A stretch of 64,000 nucleotides of DNA, taken from NCBI RefSeq assembly GCF_947488185.1, contig NZ_CANKYM010000005.1, forward strand, positions 372,001 to 436,000, read 5' to 3'. The translations under genes were made by a program, and so were the position numbers. The stretch comes from an uncultured Roseobacter sp. GTDB lineage: Bacteria > Pseudomonadota > Alphaproteobacteria > Rhodobacterales > Rhodobacteraceae. Each line of letters starts with the position of its first letter. Within the stretch, counting starts at the first letter, position 1. Positions 16,719 to 25,836 of the stretch are shown piece by piece. Below the pieces are notes generated by a model. It did not search any database and was not told where the DNA came from. It was given only the letters and a program-made list of their open reading frames with translations.

Positions 16719-18938
16719 TTGGCCCGGCCCTTGGATAAAAAAGCGGCCCCGCCGGTTTTGATCTTCTGGATCATCGCCGGCTGGGTCGGCTACTGCCTTC
16801 TGCCATGGTACATGCTGGAGGATGGCTTCCTGTCCTTTGACTGGCTGGTGGACGGCTATCCGTTCGAGGAGGACTACGCCCCTGCCCTCTTTCTGATCGG
16901 ACAGGGTGAGAAGCTCTGGCTGGCGCCCCTTCTGGCGGCTTTGACCCTGCCGCTCTTTGCCCTGCGCCGCGCGAAATCAGATCCGCTATACGCCGGCCTG
17001 CTCATCCTTTCGGGCGCATTGGGGTTCGGCTGGCTGATCGCGCAAGGCTTCGGCATCGGCATCCGGGGCTTCAATTTCAACTGGCTCGAAACCATGTTCG
17101 GTGACCTTGGGGACCGGCAGTTCGGCATGGGCTATGGCGGCATGATCACCGCCTCTGCCTTTCTCTTTCTGCTCACCCAAGGCATCGCGGCGCGGGGCGC
17201 CATCAACGGCGATGTCTTTGTCGTCAGCGCCATCGGCGGGGTCATCGCCATTGTCACCGCCTTTGTGTTCTTTCCCATCGCCAAGATGCTGTTTGCGGCC
17301 TTCGTCACTGATGACGGAGCCTATTCGCTCTCGGTCTTCGCGGCCAAGTTCTTTGACGACCGGCTCTGGGGTCTGGGCTGTCTGGCCGGGGCCAGATGCG
17401 GCGCCGCGTGGAACTCTCTGTTTCTGGCGATACTGGTAGGGCTCATCACCACCGTTCTGGGCCTGTGTTTCGCGCTGGTCGTGACACGGTCCGGCTTTCG
17501 CTACAAACGCGCCATCCGCGCGTTGACCGTGCTGCCGATCATCACGCCGCCTTTCGTGATCGGGCTGGCACTCATTCTGCTTTTCGGGCTCTCCGGCACC
17601 GTCACTGTTTTCGTCTCTGATCTCTTCGGCACCCAGCCGACGCGCTGGCTCTACGGGATGCCGGGCGTGCTGATCGCGCAGACGCTGGCTTTCACGCCCA
17701 TTGCCTTTCTGGTGCTGATCGGTGTGGTCGAAGGCGTCTCCCCCTCCATGGAAGAAGCTGCCCAGACCCTGCGCGCCAACCGCTGGCAGACCTTCCGCAC
17801 CGTCTCCCTGCCGCTGATGCGGCCCGGTCTGGCCAATGCGTTTCTGTTAGGGTTTATCGAAAGCATGGCCGATTTTGGCAACCCGCTGGTACTGGGGGGC
17901 AATTTCGACGTGCTCTCAACCGAGATCTTCTTTGCAATCGTCGGTGCGCAATACGATCAGGGGCGTGCGGCGGTGCTGGCCATGGTCCTGCTCTTTTTCA
18001 CCCTCTCCGCCTTTTATGCGCAGCGCGCCTGGCTGGGCAAAAAGAGCTATACCACCGTGTCGGGCAAGGGCGATGCCGGGGTGCATCCGCTGATGCCCAA
18101 CGGTCTGGCGATCCCGGTGATGGGGGTTGCCCTCGGCTGGGCGCTCTTCACCGCCGTCGTCTACGCAATGATCATCTACGGCAGCGTGGTGGAGCTTTGG
18201 GGCGTCAATAATTCGCTGACCTTCAAACACTACGTAACTGCGTTTTCGGTGCGGTTCGAAGCAGAGGGCATTCGCTGGACCGGGGCCGCCTGGGACAGTT
18301 TCTGGACCACGATCACCATCGCCGCCATCGCCGCCCCGCTGACGGCCGCCGTCGGGCTGGTCACCGCCTACCTGCTGACCCGTCAGAGTTTCGCCGGCAA
18401 GAACGCATTCGAGTTCGGCACCATGCTCAGCTTTGCCATCCCCGGTACCGTGATCGGCGTCAGCTACATCCTTGCCTTCAACGTGCCTCCCATCGAAATT
18501 ACCGGCACAGGGGTCATCCTGGTGATCAGCTTTATCTTCCGCAACATGCCCGTGGGCGTGCGCGCAGGCATTGCCAGCATGAGCCAGCTCGACAAGTCAC
18601 TGGACGAATCCTCCCTGACCCTGGGCGCGAATTCCTGGCAGACCTTCCGCCGGGTGATCCTGCCGCTGCTGCGCCCCGCGATCCTTGCCGCACTGGTCTA
18701 CAGCTTTGTCCGCGCGATGACGGCCATCTCGGCGGTGATCTTTCTGGTCTCGGCGGAGTACGACATGGCCACCAGCTACATCATCGGGCGGGTGGAGAAT
18801 AACGACTACGGTCTGGCCATCGCCTATTCCACCACCCTGATCTTCGTCATGCTGACGGCGGTCGGGCTTTTGCAATTCCTCGTTGGGCGCGTCCAGATCG
18901 GGCGGCGCACGAGTTTCGGCGCAGGGAGATCGTCATGA
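16719..18938 (+). CDS. AfuB/FbpB-like fused two-domain ABC transporter permease
   Basis: A 739-residue inner-membrane protein with two copies of the binding-protein-dependent permease domain (about residues 235-440 and 530-725), each with an EAA loop: EEAAQTLRANRWQTFRTVSLP and DESSLTLGANSWQTFRRVILP. An extra N-terminal block of membrane helices makes it longer than FbpB (about 550) and close to AfuB. The only start codons before the first helix are TTGs (16719, 16731). The gene is in the same frame as the upstream binding-protein gene, directly after its TAA, with no clear Shine-Dalgarno. It overlaps the ATPase gene by ATGA. Confidence 0.88.
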   Translation: MARPLDKKAAPPVLIFWIIAGWVGYCLLPWYMLEDGFLSFDWLVDGYPFEEDYAPALFLIGQGEKLWLAPLLAALTLPLFALRRAKSDPLYAGLLILSGALGFGWLIAQGFGIGIRGFNFNWLETMFGDLGDRQFGMGYGGMITASAFLFLLTQGIAARGAINGDVFVVSAIGGVIAIVTAFVFFPIAKMLFAAFVTDDGAYSLSVFAAKFFDDRLWGLGCLAGARCGAAWNSLFLAILVGLITTVLGLCFALVVTRSGFRYKRAIRALTVLPIITPPFVIGLALILLFGLSGTVTVFVSDLFGTQPTRWLYGMPGVLIAQTLAFTPIAFLVLIGVVEGVSPSMEEAAQTLRANRWQTFRTVSLPLMRPGLANAFLLGFIESMADFGNPLVLGGNFDVLSTEIFFAIVGAQYDQGRAAVLAMVLLFFTLSAFYAQRAWLGKKSYTTVSGKGDAGVHPLMPNGLAIPVMGVALGWALFTAVVYAMIIYGSVVELWGVNNSLTFKHYVTAFSVRFEAEGIRWTGAAWDSFWTTITIAAIAAPLTAAVGLVTAYLLTRQSFAGKNAFEFGTMLSFAIPGTVIGVSYILAFNVPPIEITGTGVILVISFIFRNMPVGVRAGIASMSQLDKSLDESSLTLGANSWQTFRRVILPLLRPAILAALVYSFVRAMTAISAVIFLVSAEYDMATSYIIGRVENNDYGLAIAYSTTLIFVMLTAVGLLQFLVGRVQIGRRTSFGAGRSS

Positions 18939-20011
18939 GCGACACCGTAATTTCCAGCAAGGCCGCGCCCGTCCGGTTCGAAGGCGTCTCCAAGGTCTTC
19001 GGCAAGGATGTCATCGCGGTGGACAACATCGACCTGCATGTGCAGGCTGGCAGGCTGGTTACGTTGCTGGGCCCGTCGGGCTGCGGCAAGACAACGACCC
19101 TGCGGATGATTGCCGGACTTGAGATGGCAAGTTCGGGGCGCATCCTGATCGGCGACCGGGATGTCACGAAACTGCCCGCAACGGATCGGGACGTGTCGAT
19201 GGTCTTCCAGTCCTACGCGCTTTTTCCCCATATGAGCGTTCTGGAAAACGTAATGTACGGGCTGACGTTTTCCGGTTTTGCCAAGGAAGAAGCCCGCAAT
19301 CGTGCGCTGACAGGGCTGGAGCTTGTGGGGCTGAAAGGCTTCGATACCCGCCTGCCCTCCGAGCTCTCCGGCGGGCAGCAGCAGCGGGTTGCCGTTGCGC
19401 GGGCGTTGGTGCTGGAACCGCAGGTGCTGCTCTTTGACGAGCCCCTGTCCAATCTCGATGCCAAGCTGCGCCGCCAGGTGCGCGAAGACATCCGCGCCAT
19501 CCAGCAGGACCTCGGGTTGACCGTCGTCTATGTGACCCACGATCAGGAAGAGGCGCTGGCCGTCTCGGACGAGATCGTCGTGATGCGCAATGCGGCCATT
19601 GCCCAGATCGGCACACCCCGCGCGCTCTACGATGCGCCCAATGACCGTTTCGTTGCAGACTTCATCGGCGAGGCCAACCTGATCGCGTGCGAGATCGTGT
19701 CGGTGGCGGGCGAGCTGGCGACCATCGAGATAGAAAACTATCAACACACTCTCCCGGCCCGTGGACTGCCTCCCGGCCCGGCGACGCTCGCAGTCCGCCC
19801 CTCCCGCATCCTCACAGGCGGAGCGACAGGCGTCGAAGCAACCGTCGACAAGGCGACCTATGTCGGGGTGCGGATGGAATACACGCTGACCGGGGCCTTC
19901 GGGCAGGTTTTTGCCGTGGAGGACAACGTGGATACGCCGTTCGAGATCGGAACCACTCTGCGCATGAGCTTCGCTGAAAAGGGGCCGGTCCTGCTGCCGA
20001 ACGCGCCGTAG
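18935..20011 (+). CDS. AfuC/FbpC-like ABC transporter ATP-binding protein
   Basis: A 358-residue ATPase. Walker A is GPSGCGKTT (about residues 48-56), the Q-loop VFQSYALFPHMSV, the signature LSGGQQQRV and Walker B LLFDEPLSNLD, followed by the H-loop VTHDQEEA. A C-terminal TOBE-type beta domain occupies residues about 245-358, as in sugar- and iron-type importers. It energises the preceding fused permease and closes the operon. The next gene, an inositol-monophosphatase-family enzyme, is convergent. Confidence 0.9.
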   Translation: MSDTVISSKAAPVRFEGVSKVFGKDVIAVDNIDLHVQAGRLVTLLGPSGCGKTTTLRMIAGLEMASSGRILIGDRDVTKLPATDRDVSMVFQSYALFPHMSVLENVMYGLTFSGFAKEEARNRALTGLELVGLKGFDTRLPSELSGGQQQRVAVARALVLEPQVLLFDEPLSNLDAKLRRQVREDIRAIQQDLGLTVVYVTHDQEEALAVSDEIVVMRNAAIAQIGTPRALYDAPNDRFVADFIGEANLIACEIVSVAGELATIEIENYQHTLPARGLPPGPATLAVRPSRILTGGATGVEATVDKATYVGVRMEYTLTGAFGQVFAVEDNVDTPFEIGTTLRMSFAEKGPVLLPNAP

Positions 20012-20069
20012 CGGCGTGTTTCCCGGCGCTGTCGACTGTCAGAAAATGGCATGTTTGTCCGCCCGGATT

Positions 20070-20858
20070 TCAGGCATCCCAGGCTGAGGTCGCGATGCCC
20101 TTGAGGGTGTCGAAAACATCCGGCGTCCCAGTGATCACGCGCCCACCGCCGCGGATCATATCGTCGGCATTCTGTGCCTCAACGACACCACCCGCCTCCG
20201 CAATCATCAACTGGCCAGCAAGACAATCCCACGCGTTCATGTGTTCTTCCAGATAGCCCAGTAGCCGCCCCGAAGCCACATAGGCCAACGACAGCGCGCC
20301 ACTGCCATTGCGATGAAACATCGCCCCCTGAGCGATCAGGGCCCCCACCACGGGCACGATGCTTTCCGCAGTCACCCGGTTTGAATAGCCAACGGCCACG
20401 GTCCCGTTTTCCAGCGCTGTGCCGGTCGCGACATGCATCGGCGCGCCATTCAGCGTCGCTCCGCCGCCGCGCACCGCCGAAAAAGTCTCGTTGGTGATCG
20501 GATCGTGGATGACGCCCACCTGTGTCTTGCCGTCCGACACACCTGCCAACACGACGGTCCAGTTCGGGATGCCGTTGACGAAATTGGTGGTGCCATCGAT
20601 GGGATCAATCACCCAGTCAAAGCCGCTTTGACCGGCCGTGTCGCCATGCTCCTCCCCAAAGATACCATCTTCGGGCCAACCCGCGGCTATCTGCTCTCGA
20701 ATGAACACTTCGACATTGCGGTCCGCATCGCTGACCCAGTCTTGCGCACCCTTCTGGTCCACATTTAGCTGGTCGCGGTTCTCAAAGTACTCCCGGGCTT
20801 TCCGGCCCGCGGATTGGCAAAGATCAATGGCAAAGGCGGATTTTGTGGTCAAACTCAT
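20070..20858 (-). CDS. Inositol monophosphatase family protein
   Basis: A 262-residue Mg-dependent phosphatase of the IMPase/SuhB/HisN family. The metal-binding motifs are present in order: GEEHGD (about residues 62-67), WVIDPIDGTTNFVNG (about 80-94) and AWDCLAGQLMIAEAGG (about 209-224). Members remove phosphate from inositol, histidinol, fructose bisphosphate or related compounds; which one applies here cannot be read from the motifs. It is a single-gene unit, convergent with the Afu-type transporter operon. A role in dephosphorylating imported sugar or polyol phosphates is inferred from position only. Confidence 0.88.
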   Translation of the reverse strand: MSLTTKSAFAIDLCQSAGRKAREYFENRDQLNVDQKGAQDWVSDADRNVEVFIREQIAAGWPEDGIFGEEHGDTAGQSGFDWVIDPIDGTTNFVNGIPNWTVVLAGVSDGKTQVGVIHDPITNETFSAVRGGGATLNGAPMHVATGTALENGTVAVGYSNRVTAESIVPVVGALIAQGAMFHRNGSGALSLAYVASGRLLGYLEEHMNAWDCLAGQLMIAEAGGVVEAQNADDMIRGGGRVITGTPDVFDTLKGIATSAWDA

Positions 20859-21552
20859 GTTTTGAAACTTGCACGCTCTCCTGTCCGGATCAAGGCTCAG
20901 TCATATCCATCATCCCAAGTCGATATCGGGATGATAAACGCGATGGCCGTATCGGTTTCGGGGGTCGCCGCGCAGCATCCCGCGAGAATGCGGGGCAGAG
21001 GCATAAGAAATCCGCGTACAGGGTTGCCTCAAAACGGCAAAACCCGTCACAGTCATAGATCCATTTTGTGAAGAGCTTTGAAAAACCGACAACATCACAA
21101 CTTGAATTTGCAAGATCAGCCACATTGCCCATCACATTGAAAGCCACTGGAGATTGGCGCGCCTCCTCGCAAATACACCGATGCGGATTTTCAACTTCTG
21201 GCATTTGAGAACCACGATAATGAACGCGACTGAAAGTCAATGATCTCCTGCCCGGCAAGGGCAAGCCCAACCTCTCGGTTATTGGTTTAAAGTCGATGGC
21301 TATATGGGTTGTCTTAAACAGCTTCTGCGCCGCAGCACCCGCATCTGTAGCAGATAATTCTAACCAGATATGATTGGCCTTGGTAATCGTATATGCAATC
21401 CAGACTCCGGCTGAAACTGACAGTTAAAAACGCCAGTGCACTATCGGGCATTAAGTGCAATCTAATGGATGTGAGCTACTCAATAATCGCCTTCTTTTAG
21501 TGAAGAAAGCGATATCGAGCGAAACCACGAACGACCCGTGAATATTGAATTG
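20859..21552. other. Gene-poor region with an orphan open frame of about 160 codons
   Basis: About 690 bp between the IMPase gene and tRNA-Ser. On the minus strand a frame stays open from about 21405 to a TGA at 20890. Its best in-frame starts are a TTG at 21270 and an ATG at about 21204. The encoded peptide (stretches such as LGLPLPGRRS and SQMPEVENPHRC) matches no family I recognise, has several Cys and Trp residues, and uses AT-richer codons than its neighbours. It could be a decayed or horizontally acquired gene. No insertion sequence ends or att repeats were noticed. Confidence 0.4.
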
Positions 21553-21642
21553 TGGCGGAGCGACAGGGATTCGAACCCTGGAGACGGTCTCCCGCCTACA
21601 CACTTTCCAGGCGTGCGCCTTCGACCACTCGGCCACCGCTCC
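21553..21642 (-). tRNA. tRNA-Ser (anticodon GGA)
   Basis: Read on the minus strand, the 90-base gene begins GGAGCGGTGGCCGAGTGG and ends GTCGCTCCGCCA, with CCA encoded. The seven-base acceptor stem pairs fully, the T arm holds GGTTCGAATCC, and the anticodon loop CTGGAAA gives GGA, decoding UCC/UCU. The long variable arm (GGGAGACCGTCTCC region) is typical of class II serine tRNAs. It lies 70 bp downstream of alaX on the same strand. Confidence 0.97.
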
Positions 21643-21712
21643 GTCCGCGCGGTGTAACGCGGTAGCCCCGCGCATTGCAAGAGCCAAAATCGCCTTTCCG
21701 CGCGCCCGTGCC

Positions 21713-22432
21713 CTAACTGTCCAGATGCAGGTAAATGCGGCGGTTCCTGCGGCCTTTTTTCTCCATTTTGCCAAGCCGGACCGCGCCGATCTCACCCAAT
21801 CGCGCCACATGTGTGCCCCCGCAGGGCTGCAAATCAAGAGGAGAGGCCGCATCCCCGATGCGGATCAGGCGAATGTGCCCTGCCCCGCGCGGCGGTTTCA
21901 CCGACATCGTTTTCACCAGCTCCGGCTGCGCGTCGAGCTCTGCGTCGGTGATCCAGCTCTCGCTGACCTGCGCGTCCGATGCGATCATGTCGGTCAAGTG
22001 TGCCTGTAGCGCGTCTTTGTCCTCGGGCAGCTCGGGCATGTCGAAGTCCAGCCGCCCGTGCTGCGCGCTGATAGCACCACCGGTGACGCCAAAAGGAATG
22101 GCGACCGACAGCAGATGCAGCGCCGTATGCACGCGCATGTGACGGTAGCGGCGCTCCCAGTCGAGCACCTGCTCAACCTCCGTCCCCAGCTCCGGCAATG
22201 CCTGCGCATCTGCGGGCACCAGCGCGATGGCGTCACCGTCACCTTTCACGGTGGTGGCGACTTCCAAACGTTCACCTGACCATTTCAAATGCCCGCTGTC
22301 GCCGGGCTGGCCACCGCCCGTCGGATAATAAATTGTACGCTCCAGCACGATGCCGCCTTCATCGGTATGTGCCACGACCTTCGCATGCGCTTCCTGCAGA
22401 TAAGGGTCTTCGCGAAAGAGCATGTGGGTCAT
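21713..22432 (-). CDS. alaX: Alanyl-tRNA editing protein AlaX
   Basis: A 239-residue free-standing editing domain related to the alanyl-tRNA synthetase C-terminal half. It hydrolyses Ser- or Gly-mischarged tRNA-Ala. The zinc site is complete: H102 and H106 in HTALH, and C204 and H208 in CGGTH. The N-terminal TIYYPTGGGQPGD motif is typical, and the protein ends with KMEKKGRRNRRIYL. Its start overlaps the mechanosensitive-channel stop codon (ATGA), so the two are translationally coupled. A tRNA-Ser gene follows 70 bp downstream. Confidence 0.93.
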   Translation of the reverse strand: MTHMLFREDPYLQEAHAKVVAHTDEGGIVLERTIYYPTGGGQPGDSGHLKWSGERLEVATTVKGDGDAIALVPADAQALPELGTEVEQVLDWERRYRHMRVHTALHLLSVAIPFGVTGGAISAQHGRLDFDMPELPEDKDALQAHLTDMIASDAQVSESWITDAELDAQPELVKTMSVKPPRGAGHIRLIRIGDAASPLDLQPCGGTHVARLGEIGAVRLGKMEKKGRRNRRIYLHLDS

Positions 22433-24747
22433 GACGATGTATCCTTGAGCACCTCGGGATTGCGCAGCCAGAGGTCGCGCTGCGCAAAGGGCACCTCGAT
22501 CTCCTCTTCGGCAAACCGTTCCGCAATGGCGTGGTTCACGTCGTTCTTGACCTTCAGGATCCAGTTCACATCCCGCAGGATCATGCGCATTTCAAACTCC
22601 AGCGAATCCGCCCCGAAGTTGTTGAAAAGGATCATCGGCGGCGGGTTCTGCAACACCATGGGCTGGGCTTCGGCGATGTCTGTCAGGATGCCTTCGACCC
22701 GCCGCGTGTCCGTTCCGTAGGCCACGCCGATGTTGACGATCAAGCGGCCCACCTTGTTGCCGCGGGTGAAGTTGGTAACGGTGCCGGAGACGAGATCAGC
22801 GTTGGGCACGATCACATCCGTGCGGTCGAAGGTCTCGATCCGGGTGGAGCGTACGGAGATGTCGCGCACGTATCCCATCTGCCCACCAACCTCGATCCAG
22901 TCGCCTTCGGAAATCGGCCGTTCGATGAGCAGGATGATCCCTGAGACGAAATTTGACACGATGGTCTGCAGGCCGAACCCGATGCCGACGGATAGGGCAC
23001 CGGCAACGATGGCGAGCGACGACAGATCGATCCCCGCGCCGGTGATGGCCAGCACCGCGGCCAGAAAGATACCGACATATCCAAGGCCCGACACAATCGC
23101 GTTTTGCCCGCCGATGTCCATCCGGGTCTTGGGCAGGACGTTGACCCGCAGGGTGCTCTGCACCAGCCGGGTCACCGAATAGCCCACGATGAAGATGATC
23201 GCGAAGGTCAGGAAATCGCCGGGCGAGATGCGGGTGTCGCCGATGGCAAAGCCGCGGCTGAAGATGGCCCAGACCTCGGTAAGGTCTGCCACCCGCGCGC
23301 CCCAGGCCAGGGCGAGGAGCGGAATGGCGCAGAGCACCAGCGCAAAGCCCACCAGCACGGGCACGAGCGCGTCGCGCGCCTTGTCCTCATCGCCCGTAAT
23401 CAGGCCGTAAAGGTCGGCCGAAAACCGTTGCAACGTCAGTACGAAGCCGAGGATCAACAGGCTGACCAGTGTCGGATAGAGCAGTGCATTGCCAGCTTCG
23501 GCATATCCGATGGCCGCCATGATCGGCGAGATGATCGACACCACGACCAGCGCCGTTCCGGCCACACGCACCACCCGTGCGAGCCCCAATCCTCTAGGCA
23601 CCTCCTCGCTGTCAGGATCGCTTTCCACGTAGAAACTGCGCAGGATCAGCCCCACGGGGGCCATCACCAGCGCAATCAGCACGACAATCGGGAAGGCCAG
23701 AACCGCATCGGTTGCCGGGTCCACGTCATCAAAACCGACAAAAAGCTCCACCACCGCGCGCGAGACAAAGAACAGCGAGAGCACCAGCATGTAGAACCGC
23801 GCCGCCGATCTCTTGGTGTCCGGCAGCGGGATCAGCGCGTCTTCGGGGATACGGGCAAACAACCGTTCGGCCAGCCAGCGAAAGCCCAGCAGCACGAAGC
23901 CGAAGGCTGGCAGCGCTTCGAGTATCTGATCGGTGCGGGTCCCGGCAAGGCCGGTCAGACGCAGCGCATGGGTCAGGATCAACAGCCCCGTCAGCGGCAG
24001 GAAAATTCGCAACAGCGACACAAGGAAACGCCAGACACCGGAGCCGCGCCCGCCCCAGCGCCGCAGGTAGGTCAGCCCCATACCGGCCCAGGCACGCCCC
24101 CGGATGATCAGCGCCAGCGCAATGGCCATGAGGAACAGCACAAGCGGCAGATTTTCCGCCATCTTCTTTCGGCGATCCGGGTCACTGAGGGTTTCGACCT
24201 CCTGCCCGATGGCCAGCAAAATGCCCCCAAGATCTTCAAAGGCCGTGGGCCAATGCGCCGGGTTCAGCGGAGATGGACCCAATGCCAGCAGCCGCCGCGC
24301 CTGCCGTTCCCGGATGATCGTGTCGATTTCCCGGATCAGTCCATCGGCACGCCGGAACGCTTCTTCCGAGACGCGTACCGGGGCCAGCAGGGTTTCAAGC
24401 TGGGTTTCCAACTGCGTGCGCCGCGCCGCGATATCCTCGGGCTCAGAGCCACTTTCCGGCACCGGCCCAAGCGCCTCGATCTGCGTGCGCAGCGTCGCAA
24501 TCCGCTCTCCGTTGATCTTGGTGCCCGCGGTGAAATCTGCCCGATACTCCGCGATCTCGGCCCGCAAACGTTCAAAACGTTCGTTGCTGGCTTCATCCCG
24601 CTCAATGGCTTCTTCAGCCAGCGTGGCGACGCTGTTCCATGCCTCGATGTTTGGTCCGCTGCCCGGTTCCTGTGCACTCCCGGGATCGCCCCAGAGCGTC
24701 AGGAGCACGAGGCTCAGCGCCAAAAGGCTGTGGGTCAGCGCCCTCAT
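22429..24747 (-). CDS. Mechanosensitive ion channel family protein (DUF3772/MscS)
   Basis: A 772-residue MscK-type protein. A signal peptide (cleavage near GSAQ, residue 26) precedes a helical periplasmic DUF3772 region (about 30-180). Some ten membrane helices follow (about 195-560), then the MscS pore helix and beta domain: IGFGLQTIVSNFVSGIILL and ERPISEGDWIEV at about residues 590-625. It should open under membrane tension and release solutes on hypo-osmotic shock. It overlaps cysK upstream and alaX downstream by four bases each. Its presence in a redox-stress operon is unusual. Confidence 0.9.
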   Translation of the reverse strand: MRALTHSLLALSLVLLTLWGDPGSAQEPGSGPNIEAWNSVATLAEEAIERDEASNERFERLRAEIAEYRADFTAGTKINGERIATLRTQIEALGPVPESGSEPEDIAARRTQLETQLETLLAPVRVSEEAFRRADGLIREIDTIIRERQARRLLALGPSPLNPAHWPTAFEDLGGILLAIGQEVETLSDPDRRKKMAENLPLVLFLMAIALALIIRGRAWAGMGLTYLRRWGGRGSGVWRFLVSLLRIFLPLTGLLILTHALRLTGLAGTRTDQILEALPAFGFVLLGFRWLAERLFARIPEDALIPLPDTKRSAARFYMLVLSLFFVSRAVVELFVGFDDVDPATDAVLAFPIVVLIALVMAPVGLILRSFYVESDPDSEEVPRGLGLARVVRVAGTALVVVSIISPIMAAIGYAEAGNALLYPTLVSLLILGFVLTLQRFSADLYGLITGDEDKARDALVPVLVGFALVLCAIPLLALAWGARVADLTEVWAIFSRGFAIGDTRISPGDFLTFAIIFIVGYSVTRLVQSTLRVNVLPKTRMDIGGQNAIVSGLGYVGIFLAAVLAITGAGIDLSSLAIVAGALSVGIGFGLQTIVSNFVSGIILLIERPISEGDWIEVGGQMGYVRDISVRSTRIETFDRTDVIVPNADLVSGTVTNFTRGNKVGRLIVNIGVAYGTDTRRVEGILTDIAEAQPMVLQNPPPMILFNNFGADSLEFEMRMILRDVNWILKVKNDVNHAIAERFAEEEIEVPFAQRDLWLRNPEVLKDTSS

Positions 24748-25781
24748 ACGTCTTCGAAAACACCGGGAATGCTGGCCGGTGCTTGATCCAGCCAGCCAGG
24801 AATAGGCAACCCTTTTTCACGCAGGAACTCGGGATTGAAGAGCTTGGACTGATACCGGGTGCCATAATCGCAAAGGATCGTCACAATCGTATGCCCCGGC
24901 CCCATGTCCCGCGCCATGCGCATGGCCCCGGCGATATTGACGCCGGAGGAGCCGCCCAGGCACAGCCCCTCGTGCTGCAGCAGATCAAAGACGATGGGCA
25001 GGGCCTCGCTGTCGTGGATGTTGTAGCTGAAATCGGGCGTGAAGCCTTCAAGGTTCTTGGTGATGCGGATCTGCCCGATCCCTTCGTTGATTGATGACCC
25101 TTCGGACATCACCAGCTCGCCCTTGGTGTAATAGTTGTAAAGCGAGGCCCCGTCCGGATCGGCGAGACCGATTTTCACGCCCTTTGGCTTCAGCGCCTCC
25201 GAGACGCCCGCCAGCGTGCCGCCAGACCCCACGGCACAGATGAATCCATCAACCTTGCCGCCCGTCTGCTCCCAGATCTCCGGCCCGGTGGTTTCGATAT
25301 GCGCCTGCCGGTTGGCAACGTTGTCGAACTGATTGGCCCAGATCACCCCTTCATTCGTGTTCCGTGCCATCTCGACGGCCAGCCGTTCGGAATAGCGCAC
25401 AAAATTGTTAGGGTTGCGGTAGGGCGCAGCCGGCACTTGCACCAGTTCCGCACCGGCCAGCCGCAGCATGTCTTTTTTCTCCTGACTCTGCGTTTCGGGG
25501 ATGACGATCACGGTCTTGAACCCCATGGAAGCACCCACCAGCGCCAACCCGATGCCGGTGTTGCCCGCAGTACCTTCAACAATCGTGCCACCGGGGCGCA
25601 ACAGCCCTTTTTCCACCGCATCCTTGATGATGAAGAGCGCCGCGCGATCCTTGACCGACTGCCCGGGGTTCATGAACTCCGCCTTGCCGAGGATTTCGCA
25701 ACCAGTAGCCTCGCTTGCCTGCTTGAGGCGGATCAGCGGGGTGTTTCCAACGGCCGCAGCCAGATCGCTTGCAACATGCAT
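24744..25781 (-). CDS. cysK: Cysteine synthase A (O-acetylserine sulfhydrylase)
   Basis: A 345-residue PLP enzyme that makes cysteine from O-acetylserine and sulfide. The Schiff-base lysine is K44 in GQSVKDRA, and the substrate loop EGTAGNTGIGLA and the glycine-rich PLP phosphate loop VGSGGTLAG are intact. It is about 20 residues longer than E. coli CysK. The ATG at 25781 has AAAGGA eight bases upstream. It lies directly behind trgA-trgB, the same order as the tellurite-resistance locus of Rhodobacter sphaeroides, where cysK contributes to tellurite tolerance. Confidence 0.94.
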   Translation of the reverse strand: MHVASDLAAAVGNTPLIRLKQASEATGCEILGKAEFMNPGQSVKDRAALFIIKDAVEKGLLRPGGTIVEGTAGNTGIGLALVGASMGFKTVIVIPETQSQEKKDMLRLAGAELVQVPAAPYRNPNNFVRYSERLAVEMARNTNEGVIWANQFDNVANRQAHIETTGPEIWEQTGGKVDGFICAVGSGGTLAGVSEALKPKGVKIGLADPDGASLYNYYTKGELVMSEGSSINEGIGQIRITKNLEGFTPDFSYNIHDSEALPIVFDLLQHEGLCLGGSSGVNIAGAMRMARDMGPGHTIVTILCDYGTRYQSKLFNPEFLREKGLPIPGWLDQAPASIPGVFEDV

Positions 25782-25836
25782 CGGGTCGGTTCCTTTGATA
25801 TATGTTCTCAACACCTAGCCGCGCACCGGCGCGACC

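Noticed and set aside
23104..24786. Long open frame of 560 codons on the plus strand opposite the mechanosensitive channel gene
   Set aside because: It is antisense to a strongly supported gene; its Gln/His/Arg-rich translation is the typical shadow of GC-rich codons.
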